Source: Chitinophaga pinensis (GTDB taxonomy: Bacteria > Bacteroidota > Bacteroidia > M30B66). From it: 64,000 nucleotides of DNA. A model generated the notes under the pieces. That model saw nothing but the letters and a program-made list of their open reading frames with translations. It was not told where the DNA came from and did no database searches. Positions within the stretch are counted from its first letter, which is position 1; each line of letters begins with the position of its first letter. The position numbers were made by a program, and so were the translations under genes. The stretch covers positions 18,445 through 82,444 of the forward strand of contig CAMCXT010000007.1 in the NCBI GenBank assembly GCA_945883545.1, given 5' to 3'. Of this stretch, positions 44,128 through 53,163 are shown one piece after another.

Positions 44128-45273
44128 CTAAATATCAGGATTTTCCACAACTCCCGTGAATAGAATCAATCCAGTAGATTTTTCACGAATCACAAAAAAG
44201 AACGGTCGATCTGCCCTGAATTCTGGAACATAAACAGGGTTTTCATGAATACTCGACTCCGTCCGCATCATAATCACTGTTACTGCTGCGGCTTCAGTGC
44301 CTTCTTCTTTTAATTCTACGAATGCTTTTTGAATAATCTTGCTGATTTCTAGACGCTCTCTAGCCATTTTGCTAAAATCACCTCCTCGGAATGGCAAATT
44401 CAGTCCCATCGATTTTAAAGGTTCAATGAGATCGTAAGATGTTTCCATCTTAAAACGAGGAAGGAACACATTAACATCCTGCGCATAACTCCTTTCAAGC
44501 AAATCCAAATCTTCAGGCTTTAATTGAGCGAGCAGACTATTGACATTTGAATTCTGTCTTGGTAAAAACACTTGCATCACAACTTCCTCGCCCGAATAAG
44601 GAAGTTCAAGTGCTTGATAATTGTTGTTTTCGAGATACTTGAATGCACTTTTTTGGTACATCAATTTGCAATCTTTCTTCTCCCCATCTGATTGATAAAA
44701 TGGAGCATCGTGTGTTCTGGCAGAGTCAAACGTCGACTTCCATTTTCCCTTGAAATAAATTGCATTGGTCAAAACCAATTTAATGTCGGGCGTGATATCG
44801 ACATCTTCCAATACTTTCGGGATGCGCCCTTTGGTTTTCTCGTTCGCCCATTCATTGATCGGTTTCGCACCTGTAAGTGGGTAAAATGAAGCTCCAAAAC
44901 TTTCCTTCATTCTTTTTACAAAGTCGGGTTTAAGTTGCAATCGAAACCAAAGTGCATTGTCGATGTTCAAAGACACATTTCCAAACTTTCCAAGATGATT
45001 AAGCCTATCTGAAAAGGATTTGATTTCACCGAAGGTTTGCTCTCCAGGATAATGCATCACGGTTTCGTACTCTTCCAATGTTTTTCCATTCGCACCTGCA
45101 TAGGTCATCGCCAAGGCAGTGGATAAACTCAAAGGAGAGCAAAATAGGTTTTCACCACGATCGTAAAGGGTTTTACTCAACTCGAGGCTGTGCAAATTCA
45201 TGCCCTCGATGGTTTTGGTGCGCTGTGCTTGCAGGCTAGTGACAAGAAGGATTATGCAAATGAAGATTCTCAT
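44128..45273 (-). CDS. Secreted serpin (serine protease inhibitor)
   Basis: A 381-residue protein with signal peptide (MRIFICIILLVTSLQAQ). Serpin hallmarks: FCSPLSLSTALAMTYAGANGK (about residue 43), LVLTNAIYFKGKWKSTF (about 165), and the C-terminal FRADRPFFFVIREKSTG, then ILFTGVVENP. The hinge before the reactive loop, EEGTEAAAVTV, has the small residues needed for inhibitory loop insertion. The loop then reads IMMRTESS, so cleavage would be around there, but the exact P1 cannot be fixed by eye. Bacterial serpins probably protect against external or own proteases. Confidence 0.92.
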   Translation of the reverse strand: MRIFICIILLVTSLQAQRTKTIEGMNLHSLELSKTLYDRGENLFCSPLSLSTALAMTYAGANGKTLEEYETVMHYPGEQTFGEIKSFSDRLNHLGKFGNVSLNIDNALWFRLQLKPDFVKRMKESFGASFYPLTGAKPINEWANEKTKGRIPKVLEDVDITPDIKLVLTNAIYFKGKWKSTFDSARTHDAPFYQSDGEKKDCKLMYQKSAFKYLENNNYQALELPYSGEEVVMQVFLPRQNSNVNSLLAQLKPEDLDLLERSYAQDVNVFLPRFKMETSYDLIEPLKSMGLNLPFRGGDFSKMARERLEISKIIQKAFVELKEEGTEAAAVTVIMMRTESSIHENPVYVPEFRADRPFFFVIREKSTGLILFTGVVENPDI

Positions 45274-45321
45274 GGTTAGATTTTTTCTACCGCGCTCTTA
45301 TGGTAAAAATAAATAATGGTT

Positions 45322-45367
45322 CAGTAACCCCGGACTTAAGTCCGGGGCTAGAAGTCCGGGGTTGCTG
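45322..45367. repeat. Palindromic element CCCCGGACTTAAGTCCGGGG
   Basis: A perfect 20-bp palindrome (45328-45347) inside a larger inverted repeat: CAGTAACCCCGGACTT at 45322 and AAGTCCGGGGTTGCTG at 45352, 15 of 16 bp matching. It lies between the fumC stop and the serpin start. It looks like a REP/MITE-type palindrome and could also act as a terminator for fumC. Confidence 0.8.
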
Positions 45368-45375
45368 TAATGGAA

Positions 45376-46761
45376 TCAAACCATTTTCGCTGGATCAACC
45401 CAAGCGGTGAACTGCTCATCAGTGAGCAAGCCCAGTTCGATCGAAACCTGACGAAGTGTTTTGCCTTCTTTGTGTGCCGTTTTCGCAATCTTCGCTGCGT
45501 TCTCGTAGCCGATATGCGTGTTCAACGCAGTTACCAACATCAAAGAATTTTCTAAATGTTGCTTGATGATTGGCAGATTCGGCTCGATTCCTACTGCACA
45601 TTTATCGTTGAACGAAACACATGCATCACCGATCAAACGTGCACTTTGTAAAACATTGGCTGCAATAAGTGGTTTGAAAACATTCAATTCGAAATGTCCA
45701 TTTGAACCACCAATCGACACCGCTACATCGTTGCCCATCACTTGTGCAGCAACCATAGTCATTGCTTCTGGTTGTGTTGGATTCACCTTGCCCGGCATGA
45801 TCGATGATCCTGGTTCATTGTCAGGAATTACAATTTCTCCAATCCCAGAGCGTGGTCCAGAACTCAACATGCGGATGTCGTTCGCAATTTTCATCATCGA
45901 AACAGCAGCGCGCTTCAAGGCACCCGAAAGTTCTACCATCGCGTCATGTGCCGCCAAAGCTTCGAATTTGTTCGGTGCTGTAACGAATGGATAACCAGTT
46001 GATTCAGCGATTTTCTTCGCCACCAAAACATCGTAACCTTTCGGAGTATTCAATCCTGTTCCCACTGCGGTTCCACCGAGGGCAAGTTCTTTCACCATTT
46101 CGAGGGCGTTGTTGATCGCACGAATCGAATTGGTGAGCTGTTGCACATATCCACCAAATTCTTGTCCCAAGGTGAGTGGAGTCGCATCCATGAAATGCGT
46201 ACGTCCTGTTTTTACGATGTCTTTAAATGCTTCCGCTTTGGCTTGAAGTGTATCGCGAAGCTTTGTCATCCCCGGAAGGGTAACCTCTACAACCTGGGTG
46301 TAAGCTGCAATGTGCATCGCAGTAGGGTAGGTGTCGTTGCTCGACTGGCTTTTATTTACATCATCATTTGGATGAAGCACTTTCTTTTCGTCGTTCAATG
46401 AGCCACCATTGATAACGTGAGCGCGGTAAGCAACCACTTCGTTCACATTCATGTTGCTCTGCGTGCCAGAGCCTGTTTGCCAAATCACCAATGGAAATTG
46501 ATCGTCGAGTTTGTGCTCAAGAATTTCTTGACAAACCTGCTCGATCATCGCACATTTTTCAGCACTCAATACACCAAGATCACGGTTTGCTTGTGCTGCA
46601 GCTTTTTTCAAGTGTGCAAATGCATAGATGATTTCCTTTGGCATCGAAGCTTCAGGCCCGATTTTAAAGTTGTTTCTTGAACGCTCAGTTTGCGCGCCCC
46701 AGTATTTATCGGATGGAACCTGAACGGCTCCCATGGTGTCGTGTTCGGTACGGAATGACAT
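45376..46761 (-). CDS. fumC: Class II fumarate hydratase
   Basis: A 461-residue enzyme of the TCA cycle that hydrates fumarate to malate. It begins [20 protein letters not shown], contains [14 protein letters not shown] (about residue 98) and the superfamily signature [16 protein letters not shown] (about residue 318). The start at 46761 is chosen because a promoter element lies upstream of it and downstream of the earlier ATG. Related aspartate ammonia-lyase is excluded by length and the SS-MPGKVNP context, but not with certainty. Confidence 0.9.
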   Translation of the reverse strand: MSFRTEHDTMGAVQVPSDKYWGAQTERSRNNFKIGPEASMPKEIIYAFAHLKKAAAQANRDLGVLSAEKCAMIEQVCQEILEHKLDDQFPLVIWQTGSGTQSNMNVNEVVAYRAHVINGGSLNDEKKVLHPNDDVNKSQSSNDTYPTAMHIAAYTQVVEVTLPGMTKLRDTLQAKAEAFKDIVKTGRTHFMDATPLTLGQEFGGYVQQLTNSIRAINNALEMVKELALGGTAVGTGLNTPKGYDVLVAKKIAESTGYPFVTAPNKFEALAAHDAMVELSGALKRAAVSMMKIANDIRMLSSGPRSGIGEIVIPDNEPGSSIMPGKVNPTQPEAMTMVAAQVMGNDVAVSIGGSNGHFELNVFKPLIAANVLQSARLIGDACVSFNDKCAVGIEPNLPIIKQHLENSLMLVTALNTHIGYENAAKIAKTAHKEGKTLRQVSIELGLLTDEQFTAWVDPAKMV

Positions 46762-46793
46762 ATAACAGTGGTTGTTTGGATTTTTTGAGGCTG

Positions 46794-46801
46794 CAAAAAT
46801 A
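46794..46801 (-). promoter_or_regulatory. -7 promoter element (TATTTTTG) of fumC
   Basis: TATTTTTG matches TAnnTTTG on the minus strand, 32 bases before the fumC ATG at 46761. Confidence 0.5.
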
Positions 46802-46933
46802 GCTAAATCCTTCCACCAAAACAGGCAATTCATGATTTGCGAAACCCTTGTTGATCGGCTTGTTTTATGTGAAATTCAAAGGCCGATTTCATCGGTTTTT
46901 CCTATCATTGTCGTCCCGAATTGAACGCAACGC

Positions 46934-47893
46934 ATGGATTTATCTGAAGACATTGTAAGTCGAATTAAACTGCTGCAGGAAAAATATGCTGCCATGGGCC
47001 AAGACCTTGTGTCTTATCTCGATGGCTTGCTGTATGCCGATTACCTCACCTATTGGGATTATATCCATCTCGACACTTTGTTGAGTTTGCAAAATCCGCG
47101 CACGAGTTTCCCTGATGAGGAAATCTTCATCATGTACCACCAAATCACAGAGCTTTATTTTAAGTTGTGTTTGCATGAACTGGAACAAATGGCTTCAGCC
47201 GAAACGGCGGATGTTGACTTCCTTACTCGTCGCGTTGAACGTGTGAACCGCTACTTCATCAACCTTACGCATTCGTTTGATGTGATGGTGGATGGAATGG
47301 ATCAACAACAATTCCTCAAGTACAGAATGTCGCTGTTGCCTGCCTCGGGTTTCCAAAGTGCGCAATATCGGATGATTGAAATCTACGCCACTGAGTTTAT
47401 CAATTTGGTTGATAAAGACCATCGGGAGCGCTTCCGCGGAAATGGATCCGGAATTCTTGAACAATTTGAGTTCATTTATTGGCAAGCTGGAGCGACAGAA
47501 CTAGCTACTGGGAAGAAAACGCTCACCTTGAAGCAATTCGAAGACAAGTACAAAAAGTCGCTCATCGAATTGGCTGAAAGAAATGCTCCAAGAAACTTGT
47601 TGACGCAATACAACAAGCTGAAAGCAGAAGGTGTGAATGTTGATGCTTTAAAAGAAAAACTTCGCAAGCTCGATACCTTGGTGAATGTGAATTGGCCTCT
47701 GATGCATTACAAGAGCGCTGTACGTTATCTCCAAAGAAACCCGGAAGACATTGCCGCAACTGGTGGAACGAACTGGCAGAAGTACCTACCTCCGCGTTTC
47801 CAAAAACGGATTTTCTACCCAGAACTTTGGTCGGAACAGGAAATCAACGAATGGGGCAAAGGTTGGGTGGAAGAAACGGTTTTCGGAAAGTAG
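46934..47893 (+). CDS. kynA: Tryptophan 2,3-dioxygenase
   Basis: A 319-residue heme enzyme that opens the indole ring of tryptophan to N-formylkynurenine, the first step of the kynurenine pathway. Visible family features: LLYADYLTYWDYIHLDTLLSL (about residue 28), DEEIFIMYHQITELYFKL and a C-terminal region YLPPRFQKRIFYPELW. It is divergent from fumC. The next two pathway genes (kmo, kynU) lie about 5 kb away on the other strand; formamidase was not seen. Confidence 0.9.
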   Translation: MDLSEDIVSRIKLLQEKYAAMGQDLVSYLDGLLYADYLTYWDYIHLDTLLSLQNPRTSFPDEEIFIMYHQITELYFKLCLHELEQMASAETADVDFLTRRVERVNRYFINLTHSFDVMVDGMDQQQFLKYRMSLLPASGFQSAQYRMIEIYATEFINLVDKDHRERFRGNGSGILEQFEFIYWQAGATELATGKKTLTLKQFEDKYKKSLIELAERNAPRNLLTQYNKLKAEGVNVDALKEKLRKLDTLVNVNWPLMHYKSAVRYLQRNPEDIAATGGTNWQKYLPPRFQKRIFYPELWSEQEINEWGKGWVEETVFGK

Positions 47894-47918
47894 GTTGTAG
47901 TGAATCGCTTAAGATGTC

Positions 47919-48227
47919 CTAAGGTTTTATTTTTCTAGCTTCATCCCAGCGACTATCTAGGATTGCAACAACGAATATTTTGTTTTTCCTGATTGTATAG
48001 TAAACCGAAAGTACTTTACTTAAAACAGCCTTCCTGATTTTTAGCTTTTTGTTTTCTGGGTATAGTGTTGGAAACAAACCAACATGTCCTTCAAATTCAG
48101 CAAGTAAATAATAGAATTTATCAATCTCCTTTTGAGAAAAGTCCTTTTTTAAATAGGCGATTATTTCAATTGCATTTGTTGATGATTGAGATGAATATTC
48201 GATATCCATCAACTTCTTGCTATTCAC
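47919..48227 (-). CDS. RelE/ParE-family toxin
   Basis: A 102-residue protein with the RelE/ParE outline: N-terminal helices (STNAIEIIAYLKKDFSQKEI), then a strand-rich half (KLKIRKAVLSKVLSVYYTI, then KIFVVAILDSRWD) ending in the typical R-x-x-P-like tail. The target (ribosome-bound mRNA or gyrase) cannot be told. Its start overlaps the antitoxin stop by 8 bp; an alternative start at MDIEYS (48209) would remove the overlap. Confidence 0.75.
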   Translation of the reverse strand: MNSKKLMDIEYSSQSSTNAIEIIAYLKKDFSQKEIDKFYYLLAEFEGHVGLFPTLYPENKKLKIRKAVLSKVLSVYYTIRKNKIFVVAILDSRWDEARKIKP

Positions 48228-48456
48228 TCTTTAAATTCTTCCAAAACTGATCGCTTGTCATTACTCTTCCCTCATCAATATCTTTTATCCCTCTGTTGAT
48301 AACGCTTCGCTGATTCTCAGGCAGGTTTGTCCACCAATCTTCTGTTGATCCTGATGTTTTTAAACTATCAAGAAACTCGATCAAACGCTCATCCGATAGC
48401 ATGTTTATCCAAGCAATCAAATCATGCTTTTTTCTTTTGAGTTCAGCAGCCGACAT
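48220..48456 (-). CDS. Antitoxin partner of the RelE/ParE toxin
   Basis: A 78-residue acidic protein (LIAWINMLSDERLIEFLDSL, then DWWTNLPENQRSVINRG) of the kind found before RelE-type toxins in Bacteroidota. The gene precedes the toxin and overlaps it by 8 bp, the usual order for such modules. The C-terminal WKNLKSE may bind the toxin. Confidence 0.65.
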   Translation of the reverse strand: MSAAELKRKKHDLIAWINMLSDERLIEFLDSLKTSGSTEDWWTNLPENQRSVINRGIKDIDEGRVMTSDQFWKNLKSE

Positions 48457-48522
48457 TTTTCTAATGGTTTCTACAAAGATAAAAACTTGTTGAATTACTT
48501 CTTGGATTGACTTCCGTCTTTT

Positions 48523-49230
48523 CTAGCGAACTCTACTCAAAAAGAATCCTTCAACTGTTAATCCATTGATCAAAGGATCATTCTGCTGTGCCGTAATCTG
48601 AAACGGAATTGCAGCATCAAAATTCAACAAGCCTGTTGAGAATGCACTGGTTTGATAGCCCGGCATCACCAAGGCTCCTGAAATCTTTGTTGATCCACCC
48701 GGTAAACGGTGCAAGGTGATTCTAGCATCCCATCTTCCAGTAGCAAACACTGTAAAAGTGAGCACTTGTGTCGCAAATTTGAATCTGAAAATCCCTGTAT
48801 CAGCATTCACCTCGCCAAAAGCATGCAGCTCGATTGCTTGTCCGTCGGATTCTATCGATGAAGCTGGAATTACGTAAGAGCCAATCGTTGTTTCGGCCGC
48901 TTGTGCAGTGCCGCTTTGACTCATAAACGAAAAGATCACCGATGAAGGAACTTCAATTTCGGGAACCACAGTGTTCTGCCAAGCAGTGCCATTGAAAAAC
49001 CAAGGTGAATTGGTATTGGTATCGTAAACCATTAAGCCATTGGCTGGATTCGACACATCCAATCTTTGCAACGTGCTTAACCGCGGCATCAAGAAACCTT
49101 GAGAATCGGCAGCGATTTCGAATTTCGCACTTGGGTGCGGATTATTTGTTCCTAATCCAGCATTGCCAGTTTGAGAAAAAAGTTGAGCCCCTGCGGCAAA
49201 AAAGAAAAACAATAGAGTTAAATGCTTCAT
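48523..49230 (-). CDS. Secreted hypothetical protein with GxGTxNPxxSAK segment
   Basis: A 235-residue exported protein; start at 49230 after removing ten residues. Signal peptide MKHLTLLFFFFAAGAQLFSQ. The segment GNAGLGTNNPHPSAKFEI, then GFLMPRLSTLQRLDVSNPAN and SPWFFNGTAWQN, is the common Bacteroidota repeat also found in secreted tail-fibre-like proteins. The rest is beta-rich with no enzymatic motif. Probably a surface protein. Confidence 0.65.
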   Translation of the reverse strand: MKHLTLLFFFFAAGAQLFSQTGNAGLGTNNPHPSAKFEIAADSQGFLMPRLSTLQRLDVSNPANGLMVYDTNTNSPWFFNGTAWQNTVVPEIEVPSSVIFSFMSQSGTAQAAETTIGSYVIPASSIESDGQAIELHAFGEVNADTGIFRFKFATQVLTFTVFATGRWDARITLHRLPGGSTKISGALVMPGYQTSAFSTGLLNFDAAIPFQITAQQNDPLINGLTVEGFFLSRVR

Positions 49231-49344
49231 CACGAAGCGAAAATACACATTCATTTTCACCGATCACCCTGAAACATTTTGATTAATGAAAGCTTTTCGG
49301 AACTTTACCTGCAACAACAACGCGGATCATCCGTTAAATTTCAC

Positions 49345-49518
49345 GTGAACAAACTAAGGCTAATTCTGCTGCTTGTTTTGGTAGCATTGGGTTTTCAAAG
49401 CTGTGGCTTAGGAAAGAAAAAATGCGATTGCCCTGATTTGAGAAGATCTAAAAGGGTAGCTTCTTTTTTCGAACCTGAATACCGCAATTTTTCGGTTGAG
49501 ATTCGGGCAATTGTGTAA
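49345..49518 (+). CDS. Small lipoprotein
   Basis: A frame starting at GTG 49345 encodes about 57 residues: VNKLRLILLLVLVALGFQSC, a signal peptide with lipobox ending at Cys20, then GLGKKKCDCPDLRRSKR. Many Bacteroidota have short lipoproteins with this CGxGKKKCDCP motif. The frame has no ATG, and its last 20 residues are not typical, so the end is uncertain. It lies just before feoA. Confidence 0.5.
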   Translation: MNKLRLILLLVLVALGFQSCGLGKKKCDCPDLRRSKRVASFFEPEYRNFSVEIRAIV

Positions 49519-49550
49519 TTTCGCATAGTTGTTTAGAATCGTTCCGAATA

Positions 49551-49790
49551 GTGTTGAGTCCTCATGCCCTTTCTGACTTATTGCCTGGAAACAGTGCACG
49601 CATTGTGCAGTTTTTGGATGAGGAAATTTCCCTCAATATGATCGAAATGGGTTGCATCCCGGGCACTTTAGTTACAATGATTCGCAAAGCTCCTTTCGGC
49701 GATCCGCTTGCTTTTGCCTGCCACAGTTCGATCATCAGTATCCGCAAGGCCGAAGCCAAAACAGTTATCGTTACGCCCGAAAATGTCTGA
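49551..49790 (+). CDS. feoA: Ferrous iron transport protein A
   Basis: A 79-residue SH3-like protein, the small cytosolic partner of FeoB. The FeoA pattern L.DL.PG...RI (LSDLLPGNSARIVQF), EMGCIPGTLVTMIRKAPFG and a closing ISIRKAEA is clear. The start is a GTG (or the next TTG); no ATG is available in frame. It overlaps feoB by 8 bp. Confidence 0.85.
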   Translation: MLSPHALSDLLPGNSARIVQFLDEEISLNMIEMGCIPGTLVTMIRKAPFGDPLAFACHSSIISIRKAEAKTVIVTPENV

Positions 49791-51909
49791 TGCCTCCTCA
49801 TCAACACGCAATGTTGCACTGATTGGCAATCCGAACAGTGGGAAATCCACGCTATTCAATGCGCTTACAGGGTTAAACCAAAAAACTGGAAATTTTCCAG
49901 GTGTTACGGTCGAGAAGCATACTGGCAAAGTGAGAATTTCTGGCATCGGCAATTTGCCCGGGCAAACCATCAATTTCATCGATCTTCCTGGAACTTACTG
50001 CCTCTATCCAAAGTCGCCCGACGAACTTGAAACCCTCGTTGCGCTGATCGATCGCAATTCGCCCGATTACCCGGATCTCGTGCTCATGGTGGCTGATGCC
50101 TCCAACTTGAATCGCTCTTTGTTGCTATGCACCCAGCTGATTGATCTTGGAATCCCAATGATTTTGGCTGTAAACATGATCGATCTTCTCGAAGATTCTG
50201 GTCAAGAACTCAATCTTAATGTGCTCTCTGGATCGTTCGGTATTCCTGTGGTTTCGTTAAATGCTAGAGAGAAAAAGGGCATCAGAGAAATCAAAGCCGC
50301 CATTTTATTAGGGGGGAAAATACCGAACAGCGATTGGAAAGCTTCGCCACAGCGTGAAGTCTTGACTGAACAATTACAGTGTGCTTTTCCCGACAGAAAA
50401 CCTTTTGAAACTTATTTGATTGGTGCAAACCAGCTCATGCTGGAAGATCGTTTGCCGATCAACAGTACCAAAGAAATTCTGGCTTCTCATCAAGTCCCGC
50501 CTTTCCAGCTTCAGTCTGAAGATTCATTAATCCGATTCACCGAAATCAACCGAATTCTTGAAAAATCAATCGGAAAACTAAATCCGCTGAAGGCTTTTGG
50601 AATCACCAACCGAATCGATAGTGTTTTGACTCATCCTGTTTGGGGATTCGTCACGTTTATGGTTGTTTTGTTGATGATCTTCCAAGCTGTTTTTTCCTGG
50701 TCGGAATTGCCCATGGATCTCATCGACAGTGGCTTTGTTTGGTTGGGCGATCAGCTTTCAAAATCACTCCCCGCAGGCAGTTTCACCGATTTGCTCACAC
50801 AAGGCATCCTTCCCGGCTTGGGAGGAATCCTGATGTTCATCCCCCAAATTGCCATCCTCTTCGCATTCATAGCAGTTCTCGAAGATTCTGGTTACATGGC
50901 GAGGGTTAGTTTCATCATGGATCGCCTGTTACGACGCTTCGGGATCAACGGTCGATCGATCATTCCCCTTATCAGCGGCGTAGCCTGCGCAGTGCCAGCC
51001 ATCATGTCGGCACGAACCATTAAGAACACACGAGAACGACTCATTACTATTTTCATCACACCATTGATGAGCTGTTCGGCTCGGTTGCCGGTTTATACTT
51101 TGTTGATTGCCATTGCGATTCCTGACGAAGGGACTGCGTTTTTCAACACCCGCGGACTGCTACTCATGGCACTTTATTTACTCGGATTCTTGGCTGCACT
51201 TTTTTCAGCGCTGCTGATGAAGTTTTGGGTGAAGACAAAAGAGCGAAGTATTTTCATCATGGAACTGCCAGTGTACCGTATGCCGCAATTGTCGGTGATG
51301 CTTTACACAATGGTCGACAAGGTGAAGGTTTTTGTGCTCGATGCCGGAAAGATCATCATTGCGATCTCCATCGTACTTTGGGTATTGTCGTCGTACGGAC
51401 CCGGAAACAAATTTGCGGAACTCGAAAAGCAATACACGAGCCCTGAAACTATCGCTTCGATGGGCGAAACAGCTGCATCCGAAAAATTCGAATCTGAAAA
51501 GTTGAGGTATTCCTATGCAGGTTATGTTGGAAGAGCCATCGAACCAGCGATCGAACCATTGGGCTTCGATTGGAAAATTGGAATTGCCTTGGTTACTTCC
51601 TTTGCTGCGCGGGAAGTTTTTGTCGGTACAATGGCTACCATTTATGGCGCTGGAAGTGCAGATGAAGATACGTCTTCACTCAAAATGCGCATGCAACAAG
51701 ACGTTTGGGATGGTACGGGAAATAAAATATTCACCTTCGCCACTTCTTTTGCCTTGATTCTGTTCTATGCCTTCGCGATGCAATGCATGAGCACTTTAGC
51801 AGTTGTAAAACGTGAAACGGGTTCCTGGAAATGGCCCATTATTCAGTTTTTCTGGTTCGGGGCGCTTGCCTGGCTTTCTGCTTTTGCAGCCCAACAATTT
51901 TTAGGATAG
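49783..51909 (+). CDS. feoB: Ferrous iron transport protein B
   Basis: A 708-residue Fe(II) transporter, starting at ATG 49783 (MSDASSSTRNVALIGNPNSG). The N-terminal G domain has GNPNSGKSTLFNALTG (P-loop), DLPGTY and NMIDLLE (G4). The C-terminal membrane part has two gate motifs (PLISGVACAVPAIMSAR and a second in VTSFAAREVFVGTMA) and about eight helices. Overlap with feoA indicates coupled translation. Confidence 0.95.
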   Translation: MSDASSSTRNVALIGNPNSGKSTLFNALTGLNQKTGNFPGVTVEKHTGKVRISGIGNLPGQTINFIDLPGTYCLYPKSPDELETLVALIDRNSPDYPDLVLMVADASNLNRSLLLCTQLIDLGIPMILAVNMIDLLEDSGQELNLNVLSGSFGIPVVSLNAREKKGIREIKAAILLGGKIPNSDWKASPQREVLTEQLQCAFPDRKPFETYLIGANQLMLEDRLPINSTKEILASHQVPPFQLQSEDSLIRFTEINRILEKSIGKLNPLKAFGITNRIDSVLTHPVWGFVTFMVVLLMIFQAVFSWSELPMDLIDSGFVWLGDQLSKSLPAGSFTDLLTQGILPGLGGILMFIPQIAILFAFIAVLEDSGYMARVSFIMDRLLRRFGINGRSIIPLISGVACAVPAIMSARTIKNTRERLITIFITPLMSCSARLPVYTLLIAIAIPDEGTAFFNTRGLLLMALYLLGFLAALFSALLMKFWVKTKERSIFIMELPVYRMPQLSVMLYTMVDKVKVFVLDAGKIIIAISIVLWVLSSYGPGNKFAELEKQYTSPETIASMGETAASEKFESEKLRYSYAGYVGRAIEPAIEPLGFDWKIGIALVTSFAAREVFVGTMATIYGAGSADEDTSSLKMRMQQDVWDGTGNKIFTFATSFALILFYAFAMQCMSTLAVVKRETGSWKWPIIQFFWFGALAWLSAFAAQQFLG

Positions 51910-51930
51910 CACAATTAAACACTTCGCCAT

Positions 51931-53163
51931 TTGAGCCGCAAAGAACTCTTCATGCTTTTCACACTAGCGTTAATTCAGTTTACGCACGTGATGGATTTCA
52001 TGATCATCATGCCCATGGGAAAACAACTCATGGAAATCTTTCATATAAATCCACCGCAGTTCGGGAACATCGTGTCCTCTTACAATATTTCTGCGGGCTT
52101 GGTAGGTTTTGCAGGTGCATTCTTTGTCGACAATTTCGACCGCAAGAAGCTGCTCATGACTTGTTATGTTGGCTTTTTACTAGGTACGCTCGCTTGCGGA
52201 TATGCTCCAAACTATCAAATGATGTTGGTTTCTCGCATCCTCACTGGTGCATTTGGCGGTTTGTTGAGTACACTGATGCTTTCGATTGTTTCTGATGCGA
52301 TTCCTTTGGAACGAAGAGGATCGGCAATGGGAATTCTTACCTCTGGTTTCGCCTTGGCATCGGTTTTCGGAGTTCCTTTTGGAAGTTACCTCGCTGGTGA
52401 GTACACCTGGCATGCCCCATTCATTTTCATCGCAGCAATAGGCACGTTGATACTTTTGGCAGTGTATGCTTTTGTGCCATTTATGAGCGACCATATAACC
52501 AACAAAGCCAACCGTCCCGATCCACGCCAAGTACTTGTCAATTTGGCTAAAAATCTCAACCAACGTCGCGCTTTGTTCCTCATGAGTATGCTAATGTTCT
52601 CGCAGTTTACGATCATTCCATTCATCGCGCCTTACATGGAAATGAATGTGGAATTCACAAGAAATCAAGTCAACCTGATTTACCTCTTCGGTGGAATCTG
52701 TTCGGTATTTACTGCGCCATTGGTAGGCCGTTTGGCCGATAAAATCGGAAGATTGAAGGTGTTTGTGATTTTTGCAAGCCTGATGTTGATCCCTGTTTTC
52801 CTCATCACCAATTTGGGCGCTTGGCCTGTTGCTTTGGTATTGGCGATCACCAGCATTTTCTTTATTACCGTAAACGGAAGAGTTGTGCCAGCAATGGCAA
52901 TCATTTCATCTACCACTGAGCCTAAAACCCGTGGAAGCTTCATGAGTTTCAACAGTTCCGTTCAACAACTTTCCGCCGGAATTGCTGCATTCATTGCCGG
53001 TTCGATTGTCGGTAAAGACCAAGCCGGACGATTAACGAACTACAATTACGTTGGATATATCGCCTTGATTGCAGGTATTGTAGCAATATATGCAGCAACT
53101 AGGATCAAAGCAACCGAAACAGCTGCTCGGCCTATCGTAAATAATAACGACAGTAAAGCTTAA
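51931..53163 (+). CDS. MFS transporter
   Basis: A 410-residue transporter with about 12 membrane helices. The start is TTG at 51931 (MSRKELFMLFTLALIQFTHV) or the ATG seven codons on. An MFS-A motif is seen in FFVDNFDRKKLL (about residue 70) and again in RLADKIGRLKVF. The substrate is unknown. Similarity to the drug/sugar efflux group is suggested by the layout only. The stop overlaps the convergent kmo stop by 4 bp. Confidence 0.8.
   Translation: MSRKELFMLFTLALIQFTHVMDFMIIMPMGKQLMEIFHINPPQFGNIVSSYNISAGLVGFAGAFFVDNFDRKKLLMTCYVGFLLGTLACGYAPNYQMMLVSRILTGAFGGLLSTLMLSIVSDAIPLERRGSAMGILTSGFALASVFGVPFGSYLAGEYTWHAPFIFIAAIGTLILLAVYAFVPFMSDHITNKANRPDPRQVLVNLAKNLNQRRALFLMSMLMFSQFTIIPFIAPYMEMNVEFTRNQVNLIYLFGGICSVFTAPLVGRLADKIGRLKVFVIFASLMLIPVFLITNLGAWPVALVLAITSIFFITVNGRVVPAMAIISSTTEPKTRGSFMSFNSSVQQLSAGIAAFIAGSIVGKDQAGRLTNYNYVGYIALIAGIVAIYAATRIKATETAARPIVNNNDSKA

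Noticed and set aside
53160..53163. Overlap of the MFS and kmo genes as a sign of regulation
   Set aside because: Both genes are convergent and simply share four bases at their stops, which is common in compact genomes.
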